The notes under the pieces were generated by a model. It saw only the letters and a program-made list of their open reading frames with translations. It was not told the origin of the DNA and did no database searches. Below, in pieces: positions 9,316-17,947 of a DNA stretch of 64,000 nucleotides. The position numbers were made by a program, and so were the translations under genes. Numbering within the stretch: the stretch's first letter is position 1; the number at the start of each line of letters is the position of its first letter. Origin of the DNA: JADHLJ01 sp038116915 (GTDB lineage Bacteria; Pseudomonadota; Alphaproteobacteria; Thalassobaculales; Thalassobaculaceae); assembly GCA_038116915.1 (NCBI GenBank), contig JAYOEU010000001.1:107431-171430 (forward strand), in the 5' to 3' direction.

Positions 9316-11133
9316 ATGGCCTTGGCCTTGGCGTTTGAGGATCGCAAGCGGGAGATCTTGCGCGAGGTCTACGGGTTCGAGGATTTCCGGCCGGGTCAGG
9401 AAGGGGTGGTGGACTGTCTGCTTGCGGGACGCCATGCCCTGGCGGTGATGCCGACCGGGGCGGGCAAGTCGCTCTGCTTTCAGGTACCCGCGCTGGCGCT
9501 TGGCGGATTGACCGTCGTGGTCTCGCCCCTGGTCGCGCTGATGCAGGATCAGGTCTCCGCGCTCCGCCTGGCGGGAGTTCAGGCCGAGACCATCAATTCG
9601 GCGCGCGAGCGATGGGAGAATGTCGACTCCTGGCGCCGGGTGGCGGCGGGCGAGGCGCCGATCCTTTACCTCGCGCCCGAACGGCTCATGACGGATCGGA
9701 TGCTGACGGCGCTGTCCAGGCTGCCGGTCCGGCTGTTCGCCGTCGACGAAGCGCACTGCATTTCCCAATGGGGCCCCGCCTTCCGCCCGGAATACGAGGA
9801 TCTCGCCCGGCTCAAGGATCTGTTCCCGGGGGTGCCGATCGCCGCGCTTACCGCGACGGCCGACGAGGTCACGCGCCAGGATATCGCCGAGCGCCTGTTC
9901 GACAACAACGCTGACATTTTCGTCACCGGGTTCGACCGGCCCAACATCAAGCTCGCGGTTGCCGCCAAACGCGACTGGCGCCGTCAGATGATGGAGTTCC
10001 TGGAAGCGCGGAAAGGCGAAAGCGGCATCGTCTATTGTCTGTCGCGTAAGAAGACGGATGAAACCGCCGCCTATCTGCGGGAACAGGGGCTCGACGCTTT
10101 GCCCTATCACGCGGGCATGGAAAAGCATGAGCGCGAAGCCAATCAGGACGCCTTCATGTCCCGTGACGGCGTCGTCATGGTCGCCACGATCGCCTTCGGC
10201 ATGGGCATCGACAAGCCAGACATCCGGTTCGTGTTGCACGCGGATCTGCCCGGCAGTGTCGAAGCCTATTATCAGGAAATCGGGCGTGCCGGACGCGATG
10301 GCGGTCCGGCCGAGGTGATGATGCTCTACGGGCTTGATGATATCCGGATGCGCCGGGTGTTCATCGAGCAGGAGGAAAGCAGCGACGACCGCCGCCGCCG
10401 CGAGCACCAGCGGCTCGGCGCGCTGATCGGCTATTGCGAGGCGCCGGGGTGCAGGCGCCGCACCCTGCTCACGTATTTCGGGGAGGAGAGCGGTGATTGC
10501 GGCAATTGCGACATGTGCCTCGACCCGGTGGAATTCGTTGACGGCAGTCCCGAGGCGGAACTGGCCCTGGGCGTAATCGCGGCGACCGGACAGCGTTTCG
10601 GCGCGAGTCACGTGGTTGAAGTCCTGCGCGGAAGGACCGCCGAGAAAATCACGCGGGCCGGGCATGACCGCCTCTCAGAGCATGGTGCCGGCGCCGGGCG
10701 CAAGGCCGAGGAATGGCGCTCGATCATCCGGCAGATGGTGGCTGCGGGCTTTCTTTACATGGACGTGCGGGACTATGGCGGCCTCAAGATCACCAAGCGC
10801 GGCGAGGCCTTGCGCCGGGGGGATGAGGTCTTCCGGTACCGTCATGACGTCGTCGCGCGCGTGCCGGCGAAATCCCGACGGAGCGCCCCGGCGGCGGCCC
10901 AGGATTTGGATGCGCCCGCGCTCGAGTTGCTGGGACGATTGAAGGCGCTCCGATCCAAGCTCGCCCGCGCGCGCGGTGTTCCCGCCTATGTGGTCTTCAC
11001 CGACCGGGCGCTTCAGGATATGGCCCGCAAGGCGCCGCGCAACCGCGAGGAGTTCGCCGAGGTGCATGGGGTCGGCGCGGCAAAGCTGAAGGATCTGGCG
11101 GAGCCGTTCCTGGAAGTCATCGCGCGGTCCTGA
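9316..11133 (+). CDS. recQ: ATP-dependent DNA helicase RecQ
   Basis: A 605-residue 3'-to-5' DNA helicase acting in recombination and repair. Walker A is MPTGAGKS (residues 45-52). The DExH box is VDEAHCISQWGP. Motif VI is QEIGRAGRDGGPAE. The RecQ zinc site appears as YCEAPGCRRR ... GDCGNCDMC. A C-terminal HRDC domain (about residues 525-605) carries the helix-hairpin end EEFAEVHGVGAAKL. The length matches E. coli RecQ. The ATG at 9316 is preferred over an upstream TTG because GGGG lies nine bases ahead of it and the protein then begins at the conserved N-terminus. Confidence 0.95.
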   Translation: MALALAFEDRKREILREVYGFEDFRPGQEGVVDCLLAGRHALAVMPTGAGKSLCFQVPALALGGLTVVVSPLVALMQDQVSALRLAGVQAETINSARERWENVDSWRRVAAGEAPILYLAPERLMTDRMLTALSRLPVRLFAVDEAHCISQWGPAFRPEYEDLARLKDLFPGVPIAALTATADEVTRQDIAERLFDNNADIFVTGFDRPNIKLAVAAKRDWRRQMMEFLEARKGESGIVYCLSRKKTDETAAYLREQGLDALPYHAGMEKHEREANQDAFMSRDGVVMVATIAFGMGIDKPDIRFVLHADLPGSVEAYYQEIGRAGRDGGPAEVMMLYGLDDIRMRRVFIEQEESSDDRRRREHQRLGALIGYCEAPGCRRRTLLTYFGEESGDCGNCDMCLDPVEFVDGSPEAELALGVIAATGQRFGASHVVEVLRGRTAEKITRAGHDRLSEHGAGAGRKAEEWRSIIRQMVAAGFLYMDVRDYGGLKITKRGEALRRGDEVFRYRHDVVARVPAKSRRSAPAAAQDLDAPALELLGRLKALRSKLARARGVPAYVVFTDRALQDMARKAPRNREEFAEVHGVGAAKLKDLAEPFLEVIARS

Positions 11134-11182
11134 GCAGGGCGGCCCAAGGCGGATCGTCCCCTTTCGAGCCGTCGGCCATGGT

Positions 11183-11683
11183 CTATTGATTTTGACGGCG
11201 AAGTTTTACGTCGATCACTCGCAACCTGGACGGGTTGGCCGGCGCGAAATCGTCGCTCTTGAACAGGCGGATCTCGATCGTTCGCGGGGCGGATCCATCC
11301 GCCCGCGTACCGTTGCCGGCCTCCAGTGGCATGGGCATGACAATCTCGCGTTCCTCGCCAACCGCCGGCGGGGGAAAGAAGCCATAGGATCCGATGTATT
11401 TTTCGGCATCAGGCACATTCGTCTTAAGAAATACCTGGAGAATCACCGGCGCTCCGGGATCCACGATTTCGGGCCGGACACGCAACGTGAGGATCGCCGC
11501 GCCCGCGCCGCTATCAGGCACGGCCTCCAACATCAAGGTCGCGGAGTCCTTGATGCTGATCGTGTCGGTTTCCAAGCCCTCCGCGCCGCCGAAAGCGATA
11601 GTTGGCTGAAACAGGGCGACGAGCGCCGAGAACAGCAGGGCGCGCCGCCTCGAAAGCTGAAGGTGTCGGAGGTCCAGACGCAT
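11183..11683 (-). CDS. Exported protein resembling the tyrosinase C-terminal domain
   Basis: A 166-residue protein with an N-terminal export signal (about residues 1-31) that carries a twin-arginine-like SRRRALLFSAL. The mature part has no catalytic motif that I recognise. Its pattern matches the C-terminal beta domain of the tyrosinase encoded just upstream. Here VFLKTNVPDAEKYIGSYGFF aligns with VYVN...HYAGAFAFF in the tyrosinase, and IEIRLFKSDDFAPANPSRLR followed by VIDVKL aligns with VEITWAPQSFDPTSEKSSFT followed by VGEIQL. In eukaryotic polyphenol oxidases this type of domain shields or matures the copper site. A role as a partner, inhibitor or copper-loading helper of the tyrosinase is an inference. 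A terminator lies between the two genes. Confidence 0.65.
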   Translation of the reverse strand: MRLDLRHLQLSRRRALLFSALVALFQPTIAFGGAEGLETDTISIKDSATLMLEAVPDSGAGAAILTLRVRPEIVDPGAPVILQVFLKTNVPDAEKYIGSYGFFPPPAVGEEREIVMPMPLEAGNGTRADGSAPRTIEIRLFKSDDFAPANPSRLRVIDVKLRRQNQ

Positions 11684-11747
11684 CTGTTTGATCCGGTTGG
11701 AGGAGCGTCACGCGTATCCAGATATGGGAAGTATCCTCACGGCGCGC

Positions 11748-11782
11748 AAGAAAAAGTGAGGCGCCCGCAAACGAGCGCCTCA
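11748..11782 (-). terminator. Rho-independent terminator after the tyrosinase gene
   Basis: On the minus strand an 8-bp perfect stem TGAGGCGC / GCGCCTCA (11775-11782 and 11757-11764, loop of 10 bases) is followed by CTTTTTCTT. It begins 47 bases after the tyrosinase stop and would limit read-through into the small exported protein gene. Confidence 0.75.
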
Positions 11783-11829
11783 AGTTCCGCCGGTTCGAAA
11801 GCGGCGGATCGCAAGCATCGGAGGCGGGT

Positions 11830-13296
11830 TTACGTGGAGATCAACTGAATTTCTCCGACCGTGAAGCTCGATTTTTCGGATGTCGGATCGAAACTCTGCG
11901 GCGCCCAGGTGATTTCGACATCGTCGTTCACCACCAACCCGTCATTGGCGAGGTCGGCCAACGCGTTGGTAATGTCTATTGTGAAGTCGTGGTCGTCATG
12001 CCCGTGCGCGCCTGCCGGCGCATTCGTGAAGCCGAAGAAGGCGAACGCGCCTGCATAGTGCGGGCTGGCGTCGTCCGGAGCCGATGCCCCTTGCGGCGCG
12101 TTGACATAGACCTTCACCCACATGCCGGTGAGTGCGCCCTCCGCCTTGATTTTCGAGAACTTCGGCAAGGTCCGGCGTCCTTCCATGGCGTTGCGCGGGC
12201 TGGCGAGAGCGGTGGTGGCGTTGAAGACCCGCCGGGTGAACATCGAATCGAGCAATCCCGACGCTTGGATCCGGGCACGGGAAATCTGACCCGAGGCGGA
12301 CGCGGCGGTATTTGACACCGAACCCAGGGGCTTGGGCAGGGAGAGGCTTGCCGAGGCGACCAGCGATGTCGCAGAGTTCAGGCTTGCAACGGCCGCCGGC
12401 GCGGCGCTCGTCAAGGTATCGTAGGTGTAGCCAAGGGCCTTGAAATCGTAGGACCCGGCTGCGTTGATCCCGGTTTGCGGTTTGTTCATGGCGTTGACGA
12501 ATTGATTGTCGTAGTTGCCGACCAGCGGCGGCGTGGTATTGCGGGCGGTTTGCCATTCGGCCCACAGCCTGTCGACGTTGCAGTGATGCAGCCAGAAGAT
12601 CGGATCGAGCGGCGACATGCCGGAAATCATGTGTCCGTTCGGGCGGCCGACGATGACGTGGCCGTTATTGTGCGGGTTGCCCTCAATCGCGCTGCGGAAC
12701 AAGCTGTAGTTGGTCTGCGCCTGATAGCCGTCGATGGCTTTCTGATCGAATACATCCGGCAGAATGGTTTGCACGCCAACCCCCTTCGCCAAGCCCCGCG
12801 TGCCCACGGTTCGAACCATGGCGCCCCCGGCCCAGTTGGGTGAGCTCGCGTTTGACGGATCGTTCCAATAGGTGACGTTCAATTGCTGGATGTCATAGAA
12901 GGCATTGGGGATGGTGCCGAGATTGGCCGCCCAGTTCCAGTAGGGCAGGGCGAAATCCTTTTTGCCGATGAGCTCGCCGCAGATCTGTTCGTAAAAATTT
13001 ATGTACCAGCGATGCCAGGGAAAGAACGTATCCCGGCCATGCGGGCAGAAGTTCAGATGGATCAGCGCCTGGTTGCGCCATCCGCGCCGGTCGGAGGCGG
13101 TCGAGTTCAGCTGGTGCATGGCGCTGACCGCGTCGGCGTAGTCCTTGAAGGTCTGATCGTTCGCCGCCATTTCCTGCGCGTCGCGGCGCACCCGCTCCGA
13201 GGCGGCGAAAACCCGCCGGCTGATGATCGCCGGCGCCGCAAGCGCCAAGCCGGCGGCTCCGACGGTTCCAATAAATTGTCTGCGTGCGGTTTTCAT
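11830..13296 (-). CDS. Tat-exported tyrosinase / polyphenol oxidase
   Basis: A 488-residue type-3 copper oxidase that would hydroxylate or oxidise phenols (tyrosine, catechols) outside the cytoplasm. A Tat signal, TARRQFIGTVGAAGLALAAP, opens the protein. CuA ligands are His80, His86 and His95 in HLNFCPHGRDTFFPWHRW, and CuB ligands are His209, His213 and about His237 in NPHNNGHVIVG ... DPIFWLHHCNVDRLW. Cys84 two residues before His86 matches the Cys-His thioether seen in fungal, plant and molluscan enzymes. A C-terminal beta domain (about 385-488) follows. ATGs at 13302 and 13305 are also possible starts; the SD-like GGAG at 13307-13310 allows 13296 or 13302. Confidence 0.9.
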   Translation of the reverse strand: MKTARRQFIGTVGAAGLALAAPAIISRRVFAASERVRRDAQEMAANDQTFKDYADAVSAMHQLNSTASDRRGWRNQALIHLNFCPHGRDTFFPWHRWYINFYEQICGELIGKKDFALPYWNWAANLGTIPNAFYDIQQLNVTYWNDPSNASSPNWAGGAMVRTVGTRGLAKGVGVQTILPDVFDQKAIDGYQAQTNYSLFRSAIEGNPHNNGHVIVGRPNGHMISGMSPLDPIFWLHHCNVDRLWAEWQTARNTTPPLVGNYDNQFVNAMNKPQTGINAAGSYDFKALGYTYDTLTSAAPAAVASLNSATSLVASASLSLPKPLGSVSNTAASASGQISRARIQASGLLDSMFTRRVFNATTALASPRNAMEGRRTLPKFSKIKAEGALTGMWVKVYVNAPQGASAPDDASPHYAGAFAFFGFTNAPAGAHGHDDHDFTIDITNALADLANDGLVVNDDVEITWAPQSFDPTSEKSSFTVGEIQLIST

Positions 13297-13312
13297 GATC
13301 ATCATTCTCCGT

Positions 13313-13364
13313 CATAAAATTATTATATTATTCATATAATATGTATTTATTTAGAAATCCGCAA
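13313..13364 (-). promoter_or_regulatory. AT-rich promoter/leader of the tyrosinase gene
   Basis: On the minus strand TTGCGG (13359-13364) and TATTAT (13336-13341) are separated by 17 bases, a plausible sigma70 promoter. The -10 lies inside a dyad ATATTAT-N4-ATAATAT (13325-13342) that could be an operator. The stretch is very AT-rich compared with the rest of the window. The transcript then carries AATTTTATG (13313-13321) just before the ribosome binding site, a string shared with the Tat-exported amine oxidase leader at 56418-56426. Confidence 0.45.
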
Positions 13365-13508
13365 CAATACAAAATCCTTTTCCGTCGATGAAATGCGGCC
13401 ATCGCGCGGCCGACGATGCGCTTGTGTGCCCTTGCGATGGAGGAAAGTGCTTAATCCTCGATCCGCCATGCTATAGTCTGGCCCGGTCATTGGGGGGAGG
13501 AGACGGCC

Positions 13509-14258
13509 ATGGATCTCGGTCTGAAGGGCAAGAAAGTCATCGTTACCGGCGCCAGCCGGGGGATCGGGCTGTCGATCGCCGATACCTTCGCCAGGGAAGG
13601 GGCCGACGTGTCGATCTGCGCGCGCGGGGCGGAGACCCTGAAGGCTGCGCGGACGAAGATCGCCGCGCATGGGACCAAGGTCCATGCCCAAGCCTGCGAC
13701 GTTTCCGATGCCGATGCGCTGGTCGCCTATATCGAGGCGGCGGCGGGCGCGCTCGGCGGGTTGAACATCCTGGTCAACAATCCTTCCGGCTTCGGGCGCA
13801 CGGACGACGAGGAGGGCTGGCGGCTCGGCCTTGACGTGGATCTGATGGCGCTTGTACGCGGCTCCTGGGCGGCGGTGCCGCATATCGAGAAGGCCGGCGG
13901 CGGGGCGATCATCCACACCTCCTCGATTTCGGGCCTGACCTCGTCGTTACGCACCCCGCCCTATGGCGCGGTCAAGGCGGCGGTGATCCAGTATACCAAG
14001 ACCCAGGCCCTGCAGCTCGCGTCCAAGAACATCCGGGTCAATTGCCTGGCGCCGGGCTCGATCGAGTTTCCCGGCGGCACCTGGGACGATGCCAAGAAGA
14101 ACAATCCCAAGCTCTATGACGGGATCAAGCGCTCCATCCCATTCGGTCGCCTGGGCGAGCCGGATGAGGTCGCGAACCTCGCGGTCTTCCTCGCCTCCGA
14201 CGCCGCCTCCTGGGTAACCGGGGTCACCATCGCCGTTGATGGCGGGCAGATGCTGTAG
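13509..14258 (+). CDS. SDR-family NAD(P)-dependent oxidoreductase
   Basis: A 249-residue classical short-chain dehydrogenase/reductase. Cofactor motif VTGASRGIGLSIA is at residues 12-24. The NNAG position reads NNPSGFG, slightly altered. The catalytic Ser is in IIHTSSISG and the Tyr-Lys pair is in YGAVKAAV. The end VDGGQML is typical. GGGGGAGGAG upstream sets the ATG. It ends ten bases from a convergent aminotransferase. The substrate is unknown; 3-oxoacyl or hydroxy-acid reduction are common for this type. Confidence 0.88.
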   Translation: MDLGLKGKKVIVTGASRGIGLSIADTFAREGADVSICARGAETLKAARTKIAAHGTKVHAQACDVSDADALVAYIEAAAGALGGLNILVNNPSGFGRTDDEEGWRLGLDVDLMALVRGSWAAVPHIEKAGGGAIIHTSSISGLTSSLRTPPYGAVKAAVIQYTKTQALQLASKNIRVNCLAPGSIEFPGGTWDDAKKNNPKLYDGIKRSIPFGRLGEPDEVANLAVFLASDAASWVTGVTIAVDGGQML

Positions 14259-14267
14259 AATGCCGCC

Positions 14268-15557
14268 TCACATCGCCGCCAACGCTTTTGCCGCGTCCTT
14301 GAAGGCGGCGAGGGTCAATTGAACGTCATCCTCGTCGTGGGCGAGGGAGATGTAGTATTTGCTGTCGCCCTTGAAGACGCCGCGCTCGCGCAAAAGCAAG
14401 GTGAAGGCGCGGCCCTTGGCGGCGTCGGCGGCGGCCATGCCGCGGTAGTCCTCGACCGGACCGGTGGTGAAGAACACGTCGAACAGGGGCGGCTCGCCGA
14501 TCACCTTGGCGGCATGACCGTTGTCGCGGAGGGCCGCTTGCAGGCCTTCCATCAGCCGGCGCCCGGTCTCGAAGACTTTCTCATAGGTTCCCGGCCGTTG
14601 CAGAATTTCAAGCGTCTTAAGGCCCGCGACGGCGGCGACGGGATTACCGCTCAGGGTGCCGATCTGAGGCAGGAAATCCTCGTCGGCGACGCTCGCCTTG
14701 TCGAAATGCGCCATCAGGTCGTCATGGCCGCAGATCGCCGCGAGCGGGAACCCGCCGCCGATGATCTTGCCGAGCGAGCACATGTCCGGGATGACGCCGT
14801 AATATGCCTGCGCGCCGCCATAGGAGAAGCGGAAGCCGGTCACGATCTCGTCGAAAATCAGCGGGATCTCGTATTCGCTGGTGACCTCGCGCAAAGTCTC
14901 GAGGAATCCGGGCTTCGGCGGGAGCAGGCGCTGGAACGGCTCGGCGATGACGGCGGCGAGCTGATCATGGTACTCGGCGATGATCGCCCGCGCGGTCTCC
15001 GCGTCGTTGAAGGGAGCGATGATGACCTCCTCGCTGACCTTCTTGGGGATGCCGGGCGTATCGGGCACCGCCTGCGGGAAGTTTGAGCGCTGCTTCGGCG
15101 CCATGCTCATCAGGGCATAGTCGTTCATGCCGTGAAAGCCGCCCTCGAATTTCAGGATCTTGTCCCGCTTGCGGTGGGCGCGGGCCGCCCGCATGGCATA
15201 GAAGGTCGCCTCGGTTCCGCTGCTGACGAAGCGGAGCTTGCCGGCGCAGGCCATCGCCGCGCAGATCGCCTCGGCAAGCGCGATGCCGTGTTCGTTATTG
15301 GCGAAGAAGGTGGTGCCCTTGGGGATCTGCTCCTGTACCGCGGCGGTCACTTCCGGGTGGTCGTGGCCGACGAACATCGGGCCGGACCCGAGCAGAAAGT
15401 CGACATACTCGTTGCCGCTGATGTCCCACACCCGGCCGCCCTTGCCTCGCGCGACGACAATGTCTCCCGCCATGTTGCCGAACGAGCCGGCCGGCAAAAC
15501 CGCGCGCGCCCGGTCGATCAATGCCTGTTCGGCCGCAGCCCGTTGCATGCCTGCCAT
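14268..15557 (-). CDS. Class III aminotransferase (glutamate-1-semialdehyde aminomutase-like)
   Basis: A 429-residue fold-type I PLP enzyme. PLP-binding features: SSGTEATFYAMRAARA (about residues 105-120), the acidic motif LIFDEIVTGFRF, and the Schiff-base lysine in SLGKIIGGGFPLAAICG. The overall pattern resembles HemL-like proteins, but several residues differ and there is no heme gene nearby, so a general aspartate-aminotransferase-family role is safer. ATG 15557 has GGAGG seven bases upstream; an ATG at 15575 lacks this. It is divergent from the K+ channel gene. Confidence 0.85.
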   Translation of the reverse strand: MAGMQRAAAEQALIDRARAVLPAGSFGNMAGDIVVARGKGGRVWDISGNEYVDFLLGSGPMFVGHDHPEVTAAVQEQIPKGTTFFANNEHGIALAEAICAAMACAGKLRFVSSGTEATFYAMRAARAHRKRDKILKFEGGFHGMNDYALMSMAPKQRSNFPQAVPDTPGIPKKVSEEVIIAPFNDAETARAIIAEYHDQLAAVIAEPFQRLLPPKPGFLETLREVTSEYEIPLIFDEIVTGFRFSYGGAQAYYGVIPDMCSLGKIIGGGFPLAAICGHDDLMAHFDKASVADEDFLPQIGTLSGNPVAAVAGLKTLEILQRPGTYEKVFETGRRLMEGLQAALRDNGHAAKVIGEPPLFDVFFTTGPVEDYRGMAAADAAKGRAFTLLLRERGVFKGDSKYYISLAHDEDDVQLTLAAFKDAAKALAAM

Positions 15558-15637
15558 GATGTTCCTCCACCGCAAAAGATTCTTCTCACTTTAGCAGGAC
15601 GCGGGGAAATCCAAAGGCCGAGTTATCGATTTCGCCA

Positions 15638-16936
15638 ATGCCCTTTCTCGCGATGCTCGCTGCCCATAGACTGAGGGGGATCAGCGGTTTGGGGGCGCGG
15701 GTGCAGACCAGCGAGATAAAACGGACCATCCATGAGACCTTGGAACTCATTCCGGGGCCGGGCGCCGCGCGCAGGTGCGGGCAGGCGGTGATCGTATTTG
15801 CGATTCTGTTCACCTTGGTCGTGGTCATAACGGACTCCATGGACGTTTTTACCGCTCCCGTGCGGCGCTGGATCATCGCGCTTACGACGCTGGCGATGGC
15901 GCTGTTCGCCGTGGAACTCGTGCTTCGGGTCTGGCTGTTCGATGCGGGCGGCGGGCGACAAAGCAGCGGCCGCAATCCGATCGTCGGACGGTTGCTGTAC
16001 CTGATCGCTCCGGGAAACTTTCTCGACCTGATTGCAGTTCTTCCGCTGCTTTTTGGAATTGAACCGGATCTTGTCATCCTGCGCGCCTTCCGGCTGATGC
16101 GGGTGCTCCGGTTCACACCCTTCGGTACCGCGGTCGAAAGCCTGGAGGCGGTCTTCTACACCGAGCGTCGGGCGCTGATCGGTGTTTTCACCATGCTGAT
16201 ATTGATGCTGATCGTCGCGTCGACGTTGGTCTTCGTTGCCGAACGCGAGGTTCAGCCGGAGGCGTTTGCCAGCATACCGCATGCCATTTGGTGGGGATTG
16301 GCGACGCTGACGACGGTCGGCTACGGCGACGTCACCCCGGTCACGGCCATGGGCCGGATCCTGGGCGGCTTTGTGACCATTATCGGCGTCGGCATGTTCG
16401 CCCTTCCGGCCGCCATCCTGGCGTCGGGATATACCAGAGAGTTCCGGCGGCGCGGGTTTGTCGAAACCTGGGATCTGGTGGCCGAGGTGCCGCTCTTTTC
16501 CGGATTACCGGCCGCCCGGATCGCGGATCTGGCGGCGATGCTGAAACCGCGTTCGGCCCGCGCCGGTCAGGTTGTGGTCCGCAAGGGCGAGCATGCCGAC
16601 AGCATGTATTTCGTTGTCAGCGGCGCTCTCGAGGTCGAGCTTGAACCGGAGCCGGTGATCCTCCACGCGGGCGACTTCTTCGGCGAAATAGCCTTGATCG
16701 CACACGGCGACCGGGTCGCCACCATCGCCGCGATCGAGGAAACCCGGCTGCTTGTGCTCGACGCGCAGGATCTCGGCCGGTTTCTCGACAGCAATCCGGA
16801 ACTGCGGGAGATCCTGGCGCGGGTCAGCGCGGAGCGGCAGTCGGGTCATGCCGGACAGCCGGTCTGGCCGGTTCAGCGGCGCGGCTCCGCGGCGGGTGGC
16901 ACGAGAACAAGCTTGGCAGGGGAGGCGGATCCATGA
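15638..16936 (+). CDS. Cyclic-nucleotide-gated potassium channel
   Basis: A 432-residue inner-membrane channel. S1-S4 lie at about residues 45-170, with a short voltage-sensor-like helix LRAFRLMRVLRF. The K+ selectivity filter is TTVGYGDVTP (about 225-234), followed by S6 (about 240-265). The C-terminal cyclic-nucleotide-binding domain (about 285-400) includes GDFFGEIALIAHGDRVATI, the phosphate-binding cassette with Arg retained. This layout is that of MloK1-type channels. No clear ribosome binding site decides between ATGs at 15638 and 15653. Its last codons overlap the following aminotransferase gene by 4 bases (ATGA), suggesting translational coupling. Confidence 0.88.
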   Translation: MPFLAMLAAHRLRGISGLGARVQTSEIKRTIHETLELIPGPGAARRCGQAVIVFAILFTLVVVITDSMDVFTAPVRRWIIALTTLAMALFAVELVLRVWLFDAGGGRQSSGRNPIVGRLLYLIAPGNFLDLIAVLPLLFGIEPDLVILRAFRLMRVLRFTPFGTAVESLEAVFYTERRALIGVFTMLILMLIVASTLVFVAEREVQPEAFASIPHAIWWGLATLTTVGYGDVTPVTAMGRILGGFVTIIGVGMFALPAAILASGYTREFRRRGFVETWDLVAEVPLFSGLPAARIADLAAMLKPRSARAGQVVVRKGEHADSMYFVVSGALEVELEPEPVILHAGDFFGEIALIAHGDRVATIAAIEETRLLVLDAQDLGRFLDSNPELREILARVSAERQSGHAGQPVWPVQRRGSAAGGTRTSLAGEADP

Positions 16937-17883
16937 ACGAGCAGCCCGCAATCATCGCGGTGGCGGGACGTACCGGACAGTGGCCGGACGGCGCCGCCTA
17001 TGTCGACGGCGCCTATTGTCCGATCGCCGAGGCGAAGATCTCGGTGCTCGACTGGGGTTTTACCCGATCCGATGTCTGTTACGACGTGGTGCATGTGAAG
17101 GCTGGGTCATTCTTCCGATTGGATGACCACATCGCGCGTTTTCAGGCGTCGATCGCCGGGCTGCGGATGAGTATTCCACTGAATGCCGATGCCTTGAAGG
17201 CGGTGTTGGGGGAATGCGTGCGCCTGACCGGGCATCGTGACTCGTATGTGGCGATGGTCTGTACCCGCGGGTTGCCGCCGCCTGGCCCGCGCGGCTCGGT
17301 CGCGCGTTACAGGAACAGCCTGATCGCCTATGCCCTGCCCTGGATCGATGTGCTTTCGCCGGAAATTCAGGAACGGGGCGGGCATGCGATCATCGCCAAG
17401 ACACCCCGCATCCCGGCCGACTCGGTCGATCCGACGATCAAGAACTATCATCGCGGCGATATGGTCAAGGCGCTGTTCGAGGCCGAGGACGCGGGCGCCG
17501 ACACCGCTGTCCTGCTGGACCATGACGGCTATGTCACCGAGGGGCCGGGCTTTAACGTCTTCGTGGTGCGGGACGGCGCGGTGGTCACGCCGGACCGGGG
17601 GGCGCTGGAGGGGATCACCCGCCAGGCGACGCTGGAGCTGTGCGCGGATCTTGGAATGAAAGCGGAAATCGGCCGCCTGCGTGCCGAGGATCTGCATGAG
17701 GCGGACGAGATCTTTCTGACCACCACCGCCGGCGGCATCATGCCGGTGACCCGGATCGACGGCCGCATATTGTCCAACGACAGCCCTGGCCCGGTTTCCC
17801 GGAACCTGAAGGATCTATATTGGCGAAGGCACGAAGAGGGCTGGATGGCCACGCCGGTCAACTATGGGGATGGTGAAGCATGA
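16933..17883 (+). CDS. Class IV aminotransferase (D-amino acid / branched-chain type)
   Basis: A 316-residue fold-type IV PLP enzyme. The Schiff-base lysine is K170 in VDPTIKNYHRGD. The PLP-phosphate Glu is in VTEGPGFNVFVV, and the Thr-rich phosphate loop is in EIFLTTTAGGIMPVTRIDG. The start ...YVDGAYCPIAEAKISVLDWG is typical of the family. Whether it acts on D-amino acids, branched-chain amino acids or as an (R)-amine transaminase cannot be told. GGGGAGGCGG precedes the ATG, which overlaps the channel gene's stop. Confidence 0.87.
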   Translation: MNEQPAIIAVAGRTGQWPDGAAYVDGAYCPIAEAKISVLDWGFTRSDVCYDVVHVKAGSFFRLDDHIARFQASIAGLRMSIPLNADALKAVLGECVRLTGHRDSYVAMVCTRGLPPPGPRGSVARYRNSLIAYALPWIDVLSPEIQERGGHAIIAKTPRIPADSVDPTIKNYHRGDMVKALFEAEDAGADTAVLLDHDGYVTEGPGFNVFVVRDGAVVTPDRGALEGITRQATLELCADLGMKAEIGRLRAEDLHEADEIFLTTTAGGIMPVTRIDGRILSNDSPGPVSRNLKDLYWRRHEEGWMATPVNYGDGEA

Positions 17884-17947
17884 AATCCTGGATGGAACGG
17901 CCTTCAGCGCGCCGTCACCCGCAAGCGGGTTGCTGGAGGCGTGGCGC

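Noticed and set aside
14268..15557. hemL (glutamate-1-semialdehyde aminomutase)
   Set aside because: Overall similar, but no heme genes nearby and several segments differ; kept as a general class III aminotransferase.
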